Assembly (NCBI GenBank): GCA_023407175.1
Contig: JAEYMU010000057.1
Coordinates: 62,001-126,000, forward strand
Length of the DNA stretch: 64,000 bases
Source: Bacillota bacterium
Lineage (GTDB): Bacteria; Bacillota_A; Clostridia; Lachnospirales; Lachnospiraceae
Direction: 5' to 3'
Position numbers and translations under genes: made by a program. The notes beneath the pieces are model-generated. The model was not told the DNA's origin, ran no database searches, and saw only the letters and a list, made by a program, of their open reading frames with translations. Positions 24,716 through 33,214 of the stretch are shown one piece after another; position 1 is the stretch's first letter; every line of letters starts with the position of its first letter.

Positions 24716-25981
24716 TTATTTTTGTAAAGCAGTAAGACACTCTATAGCACCGCATTGTAATTCATCAAGGCTTTGGTATCGTTTTTTACGGTCTACATTT
24801 GTTCCATTGCTCATAAACTCGCGTACACATGATTCCTTAATCCCTGCAAAGTTCGTTTTCCCAGTTATGATATACACAAATAGCAATGTCAACGCATAGA
24901 TTTCATCCAACAGGTCATATGCACCAAATCCTTTAATTTTAAGCGTCGGGTCATTTAAACATCCTTTTAGCTCAGAATTTTCAGACGTTAAATCACTATC
25001 TAGTATTTTGACCAAGCCAAAATCTGATATTTTAACAACCAGAACATCATCATATTCATTTAGCAAAATATTCTTGAAGCTGACATCCCGGTGGAAGAGC
25101 CCAGTCGAATGAAGGTATTGGTATCCTTTAATTAATTGGACAATAATACCCTTTCTCTGCTGGAGACTTAAAGCTGAATTATTTTTTGACATATATTTTT
25201 CAAGAGCATAATCCATGTATTCCATTGTGTATTCGTTCTTAGCTGTATCATACGAATACACTTCTACTATGTATGGAGAGTGTAACTTTGACATTTGCTC
25301 AAATTCTCGCTTGAATCGTTCTAATTCTTTTTCATCTAAATCCTTTTTTGCTCTTTTCAACGCAAATGTTTTATTGTAAAAATCATCCTTGAATTTGAGT
25401 ACTGTGGCATATGAACCTTCTCCAATTTGCTTCAACGCAGCATATCGCTTTGTCTGATTGTTTTCAAATTCAACCACATCTTTTTCTCGATATTTATATA
25501 TGTCTCGGCCCGAAACGCCTTCGGTAGTGTACAGTTCATAACCATCTGGAGCCAAAATATCATTGAATTTCTTCAAGTATTCGATCCAGGGCTTACTCTC
25601 AATTCGGACGGCTGGATGAAGCATCTCACAAATTAATTTAAGCAGGGGTTCATCATCACACCCGTTTGCAAGCTTAAATCTTCCGTCTGAAAACACCCAA
25701 AATGCATCCCAATCATCATTGTTTACCGTGTGCTGGATAATATCACCACGAGCACTTCGGTATCGACTATCATACGACGGTAGTTCGTTCAAATTATAAA
25801 GCCTTGATAAAAACTCCACTTCATCGAATCGACCATAGTATGGCATTTTGATAATATATCGTCCGAATTTGTCTGTTTCTAATTCGTATATTTCATCACC
25901 GTCAATAAGCTCTTTAACAACGAATCCACCCATAATGATATCAAGTAAGTCTCTACGAGTTAGCTCGCTAATTTTTTTCAT
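24716..25981 (-). CDS. Ser/Thr protein kinase embedded in the type I RM operon
   Basis: This 421-residue protein sits between hsdS and hsdR. Its C-terminal two thirds form a Hanks-type kinase: glycine loop GEGSYATV, the ATP lysine in FALKRA, catalytic HRDVSFKNILL and the metal-binding DFG in KISDFGLVK. The N-terminal 130 residues (LTRRDLLDIIMGGF, then SARGDIIQHTVNNDDWDAFW) resemble the AbiJ-type N-terminal domains found on several abortive-infection effectors; I hold this as moderate. ATG 25981 is preceded by GGAGGAGG and overlaps the hsdS stop as ATGA. No transmembrane segment is visible. It may phosphorylate host proteins on infection, as known for phage-defence kinases, or regulate the RM complex. 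Confidence 0.8.
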   Translation of the reverse strand: MKKISELTRRDLLDIIMGGFVVKELIDGDEIYELETDKFGRYIIKMPYYGRFDEVEFLSRLYNLNELPSYDSRYRSARGDIIQHTVNNDDWDAFWVFSDGRFKLANGCDDEPLLKLICEMLHPAVRIESKPWIEYLKKFNDILAPDGYELYTTEGVSGRDIYKYREKDVVEFENNQTKRYAALKQIGEGSYATVLKFKDDFYNKTFALKRAKKDLDEKELERFKREFEQMSKLHSPYIVEVYSYDTAKNEYTMEYMDYALEKYMSKNNSALSLQQRKGIIVQLIKGYQYLHSTGLFHRDVSFKNILLNEYDDVLVVKISDFGLVKILDSDLTSENSELKGCLNDPTLKIKGFGAYDLLDEIYALTLLFVYIITGKTNFAGIKESCVREFMSNGTNVDRKKRYQSLDELQCGAIECLTALQK

Positions 25982-27102
25982 ATCGTAGCCTCCTCCAGCG
26001 ATCCTTTTATCAGAATGGGGCACAAGTCTTTTATCTGCGCTTTCAATTGCTTGTTAATCTCACGACGCAACTGATAGACTGTATATATGTTGACGATATA
26101 CATCTGGACTTCAACTGGTGGTACGGGAATCTCGATTTCAAAGAAGCGTGATAATTCTAAACTCGCACGAATGCTACTGTCGCTAATAAACCAGCCGTAG
26201 CGATCACTTTCGCTTCGGCTAAACCACAGCATTATATATTCAACAAGTGCAGCCTTGCTTTTTACCTGCAAAACCGAATAGGCCGGTGAAATTATTACAG
26301 GTTCATCTTCATGGAAAAATGCAATGCGGATGCACTCATCGCGACCTGTCTGCATTGGACTGTAAGCAAACTGATTTTTACTGATTACTTTGTATTTTGT
26401 TAAATCAGTAGAGCTCAGATTTGCTATAGAAAGCATAAAATCCTTGTTGATATTGATGCCTTGTACATTAACAATTGCTTCATCACGATTCCTGATATCT
26501 ATCTCTTCGAGTAACGCACCAACCGCAACGCGTGGAGCGGTATGCTTAAACTCCTCTACGCTTAAAACAATTGCAGCATTTATATCCTCCAACCCGCTCT
26601 CATAAGCGCGCTGATTTGCAAGCATAGCATTGTAGATATCTACATATTTCTGCTGAATAGACAGTGGTGGAATAACAATCGGAACATCGCACATTTCTTC
26701 CCAATTGAAGAACTCGGTAGCACTACCCCAAGAATCCCATCGTGCGTATCGATCAAATTCGGGTCTACGGAAAAAGATATTCAGATAATCTGGCAATAAA
26801 ACTGTCTCATCGGACACACGAAATACAACATAGTCTTCGGTCACAATAAAGGTTTCTCCGATATTATTATATCCCATGCCGATTTTTTCGCCCATTCGCG
26901 TCGTGCGCCTATTAAACACAAACTCATTTGGGTATACGATTTGAAATTTGGCAAATGAACGGTCAGATACATCTGCCTTTGTTTGTTGAATTTCTTTTGC
27001 GTTTGAAACCCCTCGTACAGCATCTATCCCATATAGTAAATCCGTATTTCTACGCTCAACGCGCTCAATATAAAAACCAAGCTTCTGTTTAATCAATGTC
27101 AT
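25978..27102 (-). CDS. hsdS: Type I RM specificity subunit S
   Basis: This 374-residue protein has two target-recognition halves separated by helical spacers (PLSIQQKYVDIYNAMLANQ and PPVEVQMYIVNIYTVYQLRR), the usual plan of HsdS, which gives the complex its bipartite DNA site. It starts within the hsdM 3' end (14-base overlap) at ATG 27102 behind AGGGGG; the longer frame from 27129 has no binding site. It is shorter than many HsdS proteins (around 400) but has both domains. The recognition sequence cannot be predicted from sequence alone. Confidence 0.88.
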   Translation of the reverse strand: MTLIKQKLGFYIERVERRNTDLLYGIDAVRGVSNAKEIQQTKADVSDRSFAKFQIVYPNEFVFNRRTTRMGEKIGMGYNNIGETFIVTEDYVVFRVSDETVLLPDYLNIFFRRPEFDRYARWDSWGSATEFFNWEEMCDVPIVIPPLSIQQKYVDIYNAMLANQRAYESGLEDINAAIVLSVEEFKHTAPRVAVGALLEEIDIRNRDEAIVNVQGININKDFMLSIANLSSTDLTKYKVISKNQFAYSPMQTGRDECIRIAFFHEDEPVIISPAYSVLQVKSKAALVEYIMLWFSRSESDRYGWFISDSSIRASLELSRFFEIEIPVPPVEVQMYIVNIYTVYQLRREINKQLKAQIKDLCPILIKGSLEEATI

Positions 27103-28672
27103 AGCCAATCCCCCTGAATGCATCTTCAAGCATTGACTGCGAAAGTTTTTCAGATTCCATTAGCAGGCGCATTTCATCCTGTATCCGTGCCATTTCCTTG
27201 GCATAGTCAATATCCAAATCATGGTCGATGAATTCAATGTATTTGCTAGGCGCGAGGGAGTAACCCTGCGCCTTTATTTCGTCAATCGTGGCAGACCTGC
27301 ACAGCTCAGGTACATCATGATAGGTAGTCGTATCGGCACTCTGCCAGTCATTATATATTTTCTTAACGGCATCAATCTGGTTGTCCGAAAACATGATATA
27401 TTTCTTTTCATAAACCGTCTCATTCCAGCGGCGCAGATCAACAAATAAGACTTCATCGCGGCGGTCACGGAGCTGGCGACCGTTGAGAGTCCTTGCGCCT
27501 TTGTTATTGTTCATAATCCAGAGGGTAACGGAAATATCTGTCGAGTAGAACATTTCACGCGGCAGAACGATGATTGCTTCAATTTTTCGGTTTTCTATGA
27601 GCTTTTGACGAATCTCACCCTCAATACCGGTCGCATTCAAAGCGCCATTGGCAAGGAGAAAACCGGCGATACCATTCGTTACATCAAGTTTGGAAAGCAT
27701 ATGAAGAATCCACGCATAGTTGGCGTTTGATACCGGCGGCGTAGCATAACCGTCCCAGCGTGGGTCGCCGTTTAAGGCATCCTGCGTTACGCCCTGCGAA
27801 TTAAGCTTCAGATTGAAAGGTGGATTCGCCATAATGAAATCGACCTTTGTATCTTTGTGTTGGTCATCAGTAAAGGACGAACCATTCTTCTCCCCAAGGT
27901 TATGAGCAATACCACGAATGGCAAGGTTCATTTTTGCAAGGCGCCATGTGGTCGGGTCGGACTCCTGTCCTATCACCGAAACCTTGAGCCTATTTCCATG
28001 ATGGCGTTCTACAAATTTAATGCTCTGCACAAACATACCGCCAGAGCCGCAGCATGGGTCGTAAACAACGCCTGAATACGGCTCAATCAGCTCGGCAATC
28101 AGTTCAACTATACTTGCTGGGGTGTAAAATTCTCCCTTCTCCGTACCTGTGCCGGAGTCGATAGCAAACACCTGCAAAAAATATTCATATACACGACCGA
28201 TGAGGTCTTTTTCCTGAAATCGACTCTCATCGATTTTATTTATTTCATCAATCAGTCCTTTCATTTGCTCTTTACGAACGCCTAAAGTAGCATAAAAGTT
28301 CTGCGGAAGAGCACCTTTTAATGGAGGGTTTCTATCTTCAAGATCAGCCATGGCTTTATCAATAATAACTGCAATGTCGTCTGCACTGGCGTGTTGAACT
28401 ATATATGACCATCGTGCTGTTTCATTTATATAAAAGACATTGGCACTGCGATAAAAGGAGTCTTTCTCAAGAAACGCAGGGATATCGCCATATTCTACCT
28501 TGATTTCTTCACGGCGTTTTTCAAATTTATCACCCGCGAATTTCAAAAAAACCAATCCCATGACGGTATCGCGATTTTTCTCATTGCCACCAACTGAACC
28601 ACGCAGGGCGTTGCGGCAGTTCCACATTATTTGTTCAAGAGATACCTCTTTTACTTTTGCTGCTTTTGCCAT
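27089..28672 (-). CDS. hsdM: Type I RM N6-adenine methyltransferase subunit M
   Basis: This 527-residue HsdM has an N-terminal helical domain and a methyltransferase core with motif I PCCGSGGMFV and the catalytic NPPF (IMANPPFNLKL), which marks amino-group adenine methylation. The segment GEFYTPASIVELI is characteristic of HsdM. ATG 28672 has GAGGA seven bases upstream. It is the first gene of the operon hsdM-hsdS-kinase-hsdR-TIR, all overlapping or closely spaced, and methylates the host copy of the target to protect it from HsdR. Confidence 0.93.
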   Translation of the reverse strand: MAKAAKVKEVSLEQIMWNCRNALRGSVGGNEKNRDTVMGLVFLKFAGDKFEKRREEIKVEYGDIPAFLEKDSFYRSANVFYINETARWSYIVQHASADDIAVIIDKAMADLEDRNPPLKGALPQNFYATLGVRKEQMKGLIDEINKIDESRFQEKDLIGRVYEYFLQVFAIDSGTGTEKGEFYTPASIVELIAELIEPYSGVVYDPCCGSGGMFVQSIKFVERHHGNRLKVSVIGQESDPTTWRLAKMNLAIRGIAHNLGEKNGSSFTDDQHKDTKVDFIMANPPFNLKLNSQGVTQDALNGDPRWDGYATPPVSNANYAWILHMLSKLDVTNGIAGFLLANGALNATGIEGEIRQKLIENRKIEAIIVLPREMFYSTDISVTLWIMNNNKGARTLNGRQLRDRRDEVLFVDLRRWNETVYEKKYIMFSDNQIDAVKKIYNDWQSADTTTYHDVPELCRSATIDEIKAQGYSLAPSKYIEFIDHDLDIDYAKEMARIQDEMRLLMESEKLSQSMLEDAFRGIGYDID

Positions 28673-28722
28673 ATTATTGTCCTCATTTCCGGGTGACAAG
28701 AGAGTTCTGCTTCTATGTAACC

Positions 28723-28738
28723 ACTATATTTATGTACA
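28723..28738. repeat. Right copy of the 16-bp direct repeat
   Basis: ACTATATTTATGTACA is identical to 4887-4902. It lies between the excisionase-like gene and hsdM, a usual place for an attachment junction, but flanking bases do not extend the match. Confidence 0.3.
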
Positions 28739-28761
28739 TCTGCTGTCCAACAAAACGGACT

Positions 28762-28983
28762 TTATTCTGCGCCACCCTCTGTCCTCTCGGCGTTTGCGTC
28801 GTTGGCACCGCCTGAACGAATCCACTCGTCTACCTCGGACAGTTTAAATTTCCAAAGACGACCAAATTTATACGCGGGCATTTTTCTTTTGGCAATCCAC
28901 TGCAAAATGGTTTCACGTCTTACACCAAGATAATATTGTACCTCTTTTAATGCAGACCATTTTTCAATGTTATTATCGCTCAC
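28762..28983 (-). CDS. Excisionase/MerR-like helix-turn-helix DNA-binding protein
   Basis: This 73-residue protein has a winged HTH of the excisionase (HTH_17) type: LKEVQYYLGVRRETILQWIA, then KMPAYKFGRLWKFKLSEVDEW. GGAGG lies seven bases before GTG 28983; the in-frame ATG at 28998 overlaps that binding site and cannot be the start. Such proteins commonly precede type I RM operons in clostridia or act as directionality factors for integrases. Here it lies 89 bases upstream of hsdM on the same strand, so it may regulate the RM operon. Confidence 0.72.
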   Translation of the reverse strand: MSDNNIEKWSALKEVQYYLGVRRETILQWIAKRKMPAYKFGRLWKFKLSEVDEWIRSGGANDANAERTEGGAE

Positions 28984-29120
28984 GTTTGTAACCTCCATAG
29001 CGTATACTATTTTACTTCAAATTTCTTATCTAAAGAAACACAAAATGAGTGTTTGTTATTAGGAAAACAGTCGTTTCCGTTACTATCCTGTATCATCCAG
29101 ATAAGTTCAAATCAACCTTC

Positions 29121-29348
29121 TCAGCCACCGGCATTTATATCGATGGCTATTTTAATGTCTTTTCCACAGAAGGAGGCTTTCAAATTATCTACAAATAGTT
29201 TACCTCCACTAAATAGCTGCTTCTTGTAGCTTTTCGATATGTACGGGTTCCCTCCGGCTACTTTAAACAGCGCATCAATAAATTTATCCTGACTAGTTAA
29301 TTGCGGAAACGACGGATAAACTCCTGCGCACAGTCCCTTTAGATTCAT
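29121..29348 (-). CDS. Small hypothetical protein, probably truncated
   Basis: I do not recognise this 75-residue protein. It is preceded by GGGAG and begins MNLKGLCAGVYPSF, continuing with ordered-looking helical segments (DKFIDALFKVAGG, KKQLFSGGKLFVDNLKASF). It ends abruptly in INAGG. The good composition and start signal, with an abrupt end, suggest the 5' part of a longer gene that has been cut. It lies between the RM operon and the GTPase operon, same strand as both. Confidence 0.4.
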   Translation of the reverse strand: MNLKGLCAGVYPSFPQLTSQDKFIDALFKVAGGNPYISKSYKKQLFSGGKLFVDNLKASFCGKDIKIAIDINAGG

Positions 29349-29484
29349 GGCATCACTCCCGTCTCTGCCTTATATCGTCAAATCTATACAAACTCTATTA
29401 TATAATATCTTATAAACTCACAAAAAGCAATAAGTGTAAAAAGAAACCGATGATAAACTATCACAAACGCACCTTGCTTAAAGT

Positions 29485-29512
29485 GTGTCCAAATAGGTGT
29501 CCAAAGTGTCCT
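29485..29512. repeat. Three closely spaced GTGTCC direct repeats
   Basis: GTGTCC occurs three times within about 28 bases, with unequal spacing, in the gap 29349-29738. No gene is visible in that gap. The repeats could be a protein-binding cluster or the end of an element; support is weak. Confidence 0.3.
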
Positions 29513-29683
29513 TTTCCTAATTTTGAAGCGAATTTTAAGTGTCTTTTTGAATTGCTATCCTTGTTACAGAAGCAAAAAGGCAGGTAGTAAAAACGAATTA
29601 CTTGAAATCGTAAGATTATTTCAAGCTCCAACTAACCGAGATTTACAAAAATATGGATGACAAATTCTACATGCTCTTATAAC

Positions 29684-29720
29684 ACTATTTGAACCATTAA
29701 ATGTCAACGGTTCAAATAGT
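29684..29720. terminator. Perfect 12-bp stem-loop after the GTPase gene
   Basis: ACTATTTGAACC (29684-29695) and GGTTCAAATAGT (29709-29720) are perfect inverted repeats around a 13-base loop, 19 bases past the GTPase stop at 29739. It lacks a long T tail on the minus strand, so it may be a transcript-stabilising hairpin rather than a classical terminator. Confidence 0.5.
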
Positions 29721-29738
29721 ATTATTCTAATTTGAACT

Positions 29739-31889
29739 TTAGATTGCAACAAACATCTTATTAACCATGTCTGTCATCACGCTGTTAAGCTCTACAATAA
29801 GAATTCTTGAAAAATCCTCACTTCCAAACAATTCCTTAAATGAAATCTGAAGTTTTCTCATCGCGCTATCATATCCTGGTGTATTGTTGTATATAGCAGT
29901 GAGATGCTTCTTGATCTCATCATTGCCGTAAGACATGTCATAGGATACACGCTCTACCAATGATGCATATCTTGACTCTTCCATAAAGTAAACCTTGTAG
30001 AATTCATACAGACGTTGAAGATAAATGTTCCTATTTCCAAGAGCTGGATTCATTCCAACCTTAATATCCTCGCCACAAAACAAAATCTTCATTACATCCT
30101 GGAATACTTCATCTGTAAGGTTATCTGCAGTAAATGTAACTGCACAGTGCTTATCGAACTCCTCAAAAGAAGGGAAAGCATTCTTGATCATTCTCTTAAG
30201 TAAACCCTTCATATTAATAGAAAAGTTACCATATACAGACGCTTTTGTTGTATGACCAACACCGAGTGGAAGATTGTGCCAATATACATGTACACTTTTA
30301 CCATGAAGTCGAGGAGTCTTATCACTAATAGTATAGCCGTTAACTATATCAACATCTTCAGTCAGCGCTTGCTGCATCTCAACAATATTATCCTTAATCA
30401 TATCCGGTTTAACAGATACCTTGATTACCGGCTCGTCAGGTTTAATTGCTGTAACGAATAACGGATCATTAACACCAACCGGCAGTGTGCTCTGTAAGGT
30501 CTTCATGGAATAGTCTACAATCTTATCAAAAAGACCTTCTGGTTCAAAGTTTCGCTTACGAAAATCATCCTTAAGTGACTTTAGTATGTAGCTGTCTTTC
30601 ACATATCTCATTGAAAGCCATCCCACTTCCTCCTGAGGAATCATATTAGCATAGGTGCTTACCATACCTTCAATATTTGTAAGTACATCCTGGATATTCT
30701 GTGCATAAGTATCTTCATCAATATAAAGACCACCGGCGTTACGCTTATTTATAAGGTTTTCAATGATACGGTCTGCCTTTGTAAAAAGAACATATACTGA
30801 GGTTTCCAAGTGACTCTTTTTCTTAAGTTCGTCCTTTTTCTCAACCAGAGCCTTGCAGCATTCTGTTAGGGCATCGTCTCTATCCTCAAGGCTCATGAGG
30901 AATAGAATTGTGTCAGCTTTACAATTAAGGGCCACCTCAAGTGCATCTTTTGTACTGGCTGCATCGATACCTTTCTGAGTGAGTCCCATTGTGTCTCTGA
31001 TGCAGAATCGAAATGGCATATCCGGAGATTTACTCTTGGCAATATCAATCAGTTCCTTTCTAGGTCTGCTGGCAATTAAGATATGATCAATGATAAGATT
31101 ATAAGGTGTCTGTGGATCAAACAACGCTGTAAGTATCTCCGTACCATTGTTTTCAGCATTACCAGCTAGGCTGTACTCAACCATTTCATGGCTAAACAAA
31201 ATAGCTCCTATAGCGTTAAGAAGCATCTCGCTTACAATAGCGCCTATATTGTTAAGCCATGCCACATAGTCTGCTTTAATGTTCTCTTCCATTTCTTCAA
31301 ACATTTCTTCAAAGATAAGTTCTCGTACTTCGCTAAGCTTAACCTTCTTACTCTTTAATTCATCACGACGCTGTTTTACTTTCTCCCTGAAACCATTTAC
31401 GATCATGAAATCAAGAATCGGTGCAAGAGTTTCCTTAAGTTCTTCTAAAGAAAGCTGTTTACGAATACTTCCGAGGTGATACATAGCTTCTACTGGTTCA
31501 ATAACCTGCTCAAAGACCTCTTCATCAAATGCATCAAGGGTATCCTCCGCATCACAGTCATTCTTACCAAACAGCTCCATAAGCAGTGTCAGAATTGCAA
31601 TGTGAATATCCTTATATGCATAATCCTTCTTTATGATCTGTATAGCAAATGTTTCTTCATTTGCTATACGTTCATCGAAGCAAAACTCACAAGGAATGAT
31701 TGTGGTCTGACTCTTATCTCCTATGCCGATCTTCATATAAGGAATTAGTCTGTGACTAAGTAATAGATACACTAGGGTACTCTTTCCTGTGCCTGAAGGC
31801 GCTACCACAACTAGCTGTGGAGCTGAGTTGCGACGCTTAAGTGCTGATAATGCAGTTATTTTATTGTTATTAATAACATTAATCTTCAT
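29739..31889 (-). CDS. Large P-loop GTPase-like protein, function unknown
   Basis: This 716-residue protein has a Walker A/G1 loop VAPSGTGKSTLVYLLL at about residues 30-45, a G3-like RDTMGLTQKG, a hydrophobic ADTILFLMSLEDRDDA strand and a G4-like LFTKADRI, which together suggest a dynamin- or septin-like GTPase rather than a simple ATPase. The segment between (about 100-270) is long, helical and charged (EEMFEEMEENIKADYVAWL). I do not know the family. It follows a 69-residue gene by 18 bases with AAAGG before its ATG. An RNA-like element with its own promoter and terminator lies upstream. Its setting among defence genes suggests an antiphage role, which is inference only. Confidence 0.65.
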   Translation of the reverse strand: MKINVINNNKITALSALKRRNSAPQLVVVAPSGTGKSTLVYLLLSHRLIPYMKIGIGDKSQTTIIPCEFCFDERIANEETFAIQIIKKDYAYKDIHIAILTLLMELFGKNDCDAEDTLDAFDEEVFEQVIEPVEAMYHLGSIRKQLSLEELKETLAPILDFMIVNGFREKVKQRRDELKSKKVKLSEVRELIFEEMFEEMEENIKADYVAWLNNIGAIVSEMLLNAIGAILFSHEMVEYSLAGNAENNGTEILTALFDPQTPYNLIIDHILIASRPRKELIDIAKSKSPDMPFRFCIRDTMGLTQKGIDAASTKDALEVALNCKADTILFLMSLEDRDDALTECCKALVEKKDELKKKSHLETSVYVLFTKADRIIENLINKRNAGGLYIDEDTYAQNIQDVLTNIEGMVSTYANMIPQEEVGWLSMRYVKDSYILKSLKDDFRKRNFEPEGLFDKIVDYSMKTLQSTLPVGVNDPLFVTAIKPDEPVIKVSVKPDMIKDNIVEMQQALTEDVDIVNGYTISDKTPRLHGKSVHVYWHNLPLGVGHTTKASVYGNFSINMKGLLKRMIKNAFPSFEEFDKHCAVTFTADNLTDEVFQDVMKILFCGEDIKVGMNPALGNRNIYLQRLYEFYKVYFMEESRYASLVERVSYDMSYGNDEIKKHLTAIYNNTPGYDSAMRKLQISFKELFGSEDFSRILIVELNSVMTDMVNKMFVAI

Positions 31890-31907
31890 AATGTTACCTA
31901 CCTTTCA

Positions 31908-32117
31908 TTAACCTATTGAATATTTGCTGTTGCCGTGATATGTAACTGGATACTTACCAAGACTACGCACTCCATTTTTCTCTTCAAGCAAAGCTCTCAA
32001 CTTATGCTTCCAATCATCAATTTCATTCTCAATACAATAATCTGCAATGAGGTCGTAAAGATCCTGCAACTCATACTTCTTACCTAATACAACTCTGTCA
32101 ATTAACTCGTTTAACAT
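31908..32117 (-). CDS. Small protein preceding the GTPase-like gene
   Basis: This 69-residue protein is helical in its first two thirds (DRVVLGKKYELQDLYDLIAD, DWKHKLRALLEEKNGV) and ends with a short beta-like KYPVTYHGNSKYSIG. The layout resembles a small winged-helix or toxin-antitoxin-like accessory domain, but I cannot name it. GGAG eight bases upstream of ATG supports it. It is co-transcribed with the GTPase-like gene. Confidence 0.6.
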   Translation of the reverse strand: MLNELIDRVVLGKKYELQDLYDLIADYCIENEIDDWKHKLRALLEEKNGVRSLGKYPVTYHGNSKYSIG

Positions 32118-32175
32118 AATAAATGCTCCTTCACCTGAATATTAGATTACTGTGATTTTTTTCCTTATCCGCTCA

Positions 32176-32226
32176 TAAAAAAACCTCCTTGTTGGATATT
32201 TATAGAAACTAATCCAACAAGAAGGT
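32176..32226 (-). terminator. Second hairpin with T run, possible attenuator
   Basis: CTTGTTGGAT (32188-32197) and ATCCAACAAG (32212-32221) pair over 10 bp, extended by ACCT/AGGT after one mismatch, and a run of seven Ts follows on the minus strand. It lies between the putative RNA and the 69-residue gene, so it could attenuate read-through into the GTPase operon. Confidence 0.65.
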
Positions 32227-32230
32227 ACAA

Positions 32231-32380
32231 AAAAACTGTGCAAAAGTGTGCACAGCAATAATCGTATCTATCCGTTTGCCGCATACATATTCCTCCGGTG
32301 TTCGTAGGAACTTATATAAGGACCTGATATACAACTCACCGCCCCGATGGAGCGTATCTTGCTGGCTCAGTTATCTATTT
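32231..32380 (-). ncRNA. Putative structured RNA upstream of the GTPase operon
   Basis: A minus-strand transcript of about 150 bases is bounded by a strong promoter (32387-32415) and a textbook terminator: CTGTGCA, loop, TGCACAG (32236-32255) then seven Ts. Just inside, CAGCAA near the 5' end can pair with TTGCTG near the 3' end as a closing stem. Internal helices include CGCTCC/GGGGCG, CGGTG/CACCG and TTCCT/AGGAA. No open frame explains it. I could not match it to a riboswitch or other known RNA class, so it is an unassigned RNA, either a leader or a free small RNA linked to the downstream genes. Confidence 0.6.
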
Positions 32381-32386
32381 ATTTAA

Positions 32387-32415
32387 TATTTACCACAAAA
32401 ATACATTAAAGTCAA
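32387..32415 (-). promoter_or_regulatory. Promoter of the putative structured RNA
   Basis: On the minus strand TTGACT (32415-32410) and TAAATA (32392-32387) are spaced by 17 bases, close to the sigma-A consensus. It predicts a start near 32380. Confidence 0.7.
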
Positions 32416-32665
32416 TATATAACTTTGGGAATTTTTATTTTTAACTTCATCGCTTTCTACAATAGGCATAAAATCAATTTCTACAGAAATTGATATTTTA
32501 GTCAGTACCTTCACTAGGTTACTGGATACTGTCAGCTATTCTTCTCCTTCCCTTCCCGAATGCATAGCAATCGATGGATTCAAGGGTAATGCCGAAATTG
32601 GAAAGTATCAATGCATTCTGGTCGATGTTTGCTTATATTATGTTTTTTAAATAATTGGCTTTATA

Positions 32666-32855
32666 AAATATGATTATGTACATTATCATTTTTACATTTC
32701 TTCAAATCCCTCTTTTCAACTATGTACAATAAAAACAACTTTCATAATGTACAATAAAAAATAATGTACGTTCTAACTTTTGTTGTACATTATCAGTATT
32801 CACTTATAAATAAAGGTTTTACATTACTTCCTATTAATTTTTAGATAATGTACAT
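32666..32855. repeat. Cluster of TGTAC-containing near-palindromes
   Basis: Within about 190 bases there are six TGTAC-type elements, for example TGATTATGTACATTATCA (near-palindrome), ATAATGTACAATAAAAA, and the pair AATGTAC...GTACATT around a 15-base loop. They resemble the arms next to the recombinase at 4825-4902. No gene lies here. They may be recombination or protein-binding sites left by an element. Confidence 0.4.
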
Positions 32856-32884
32856 CACAGACAAGTTTTATATTATATGTAGAA

Positions 32885-32935
32885 AAAATTTTTATGAAAA
32901 TCCTTAATATTTTGAACTTTATTTTCATTAAATGT
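32885..32935. repeat. Copy 1 of degenerate repeat with GAACTTTATT core
   Basis: This stretch (AAAAAATTTTT, GAAAATCCTT, then TGAACTTTATTTTCAT) is clearly related to 34521-34570. Both lie immediately downstream, on the minus strand, of a zinc-ribbon 3' relic, so they look like a shared element end. Confidence 0.5.
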
Positions 32936-33065
32936 CTTTTCTTTTGTCTCAACCCTTTACAATGTGGACAAGATTTCATATGTCTTTTTTGGTGATAAAC
33001 CCTTTGCTTTGGACTCATTTGATATTTATGATTGTAGTCTTTGCATATCCACCACACCTTATTTT
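32930..33065 (-). pseudogene. Zinc-ribbon 3' relic 1
   Basis: The minus-strand frame reads VWWICKDYNHKYQMSPKQR and, a few residues on, SCPHCKGLRQKK. It matches the last module of the 13-module protein (FFWKCQKCGYIYKASPKDR ... SCNYCKGLRQKF). Upstream sequence is not zinc-ribbon like. Only the final module of a lost gene remains, with the terminal stop shifted downstream. Confidence 0.75.
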
Positions 33066-33147
33066 AGCTTTAGGATATCCTTTTCAATAAGGACATGGCC
33101 TCTTAATTCTTCGATATCAGAACATATGTATCTGCAAAACAGCAGGA

Positions 33148-33185
33148 AATCCCACAGTTCAATTTTTGCTCTGAACCATGGGATT
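33148..33185. terminator. Stem-loop downstream of rpmB
   Basis: AATCCCA and TGGGATT (7 bp) enclose a second helix GTTCA/TGAAC after a two-base internal loop. It lies 30 bases past the rpmB stop on the minus strand. The T tail is poor, so the call is moderate. Confidence 0.4.
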
Positions 33186-33214
33186 AATTATTGTAAAATT
33201 GTTGAGAAGAAACA

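Noticed and set aside
32231..32380. Assignment of the RNA to a known riboswitch, retron or toxin-antitoxin RNA
   Set aside because: I could not match conserved cores of the classes I know, and there is no reverse transcriptase or toxin gene nearby.
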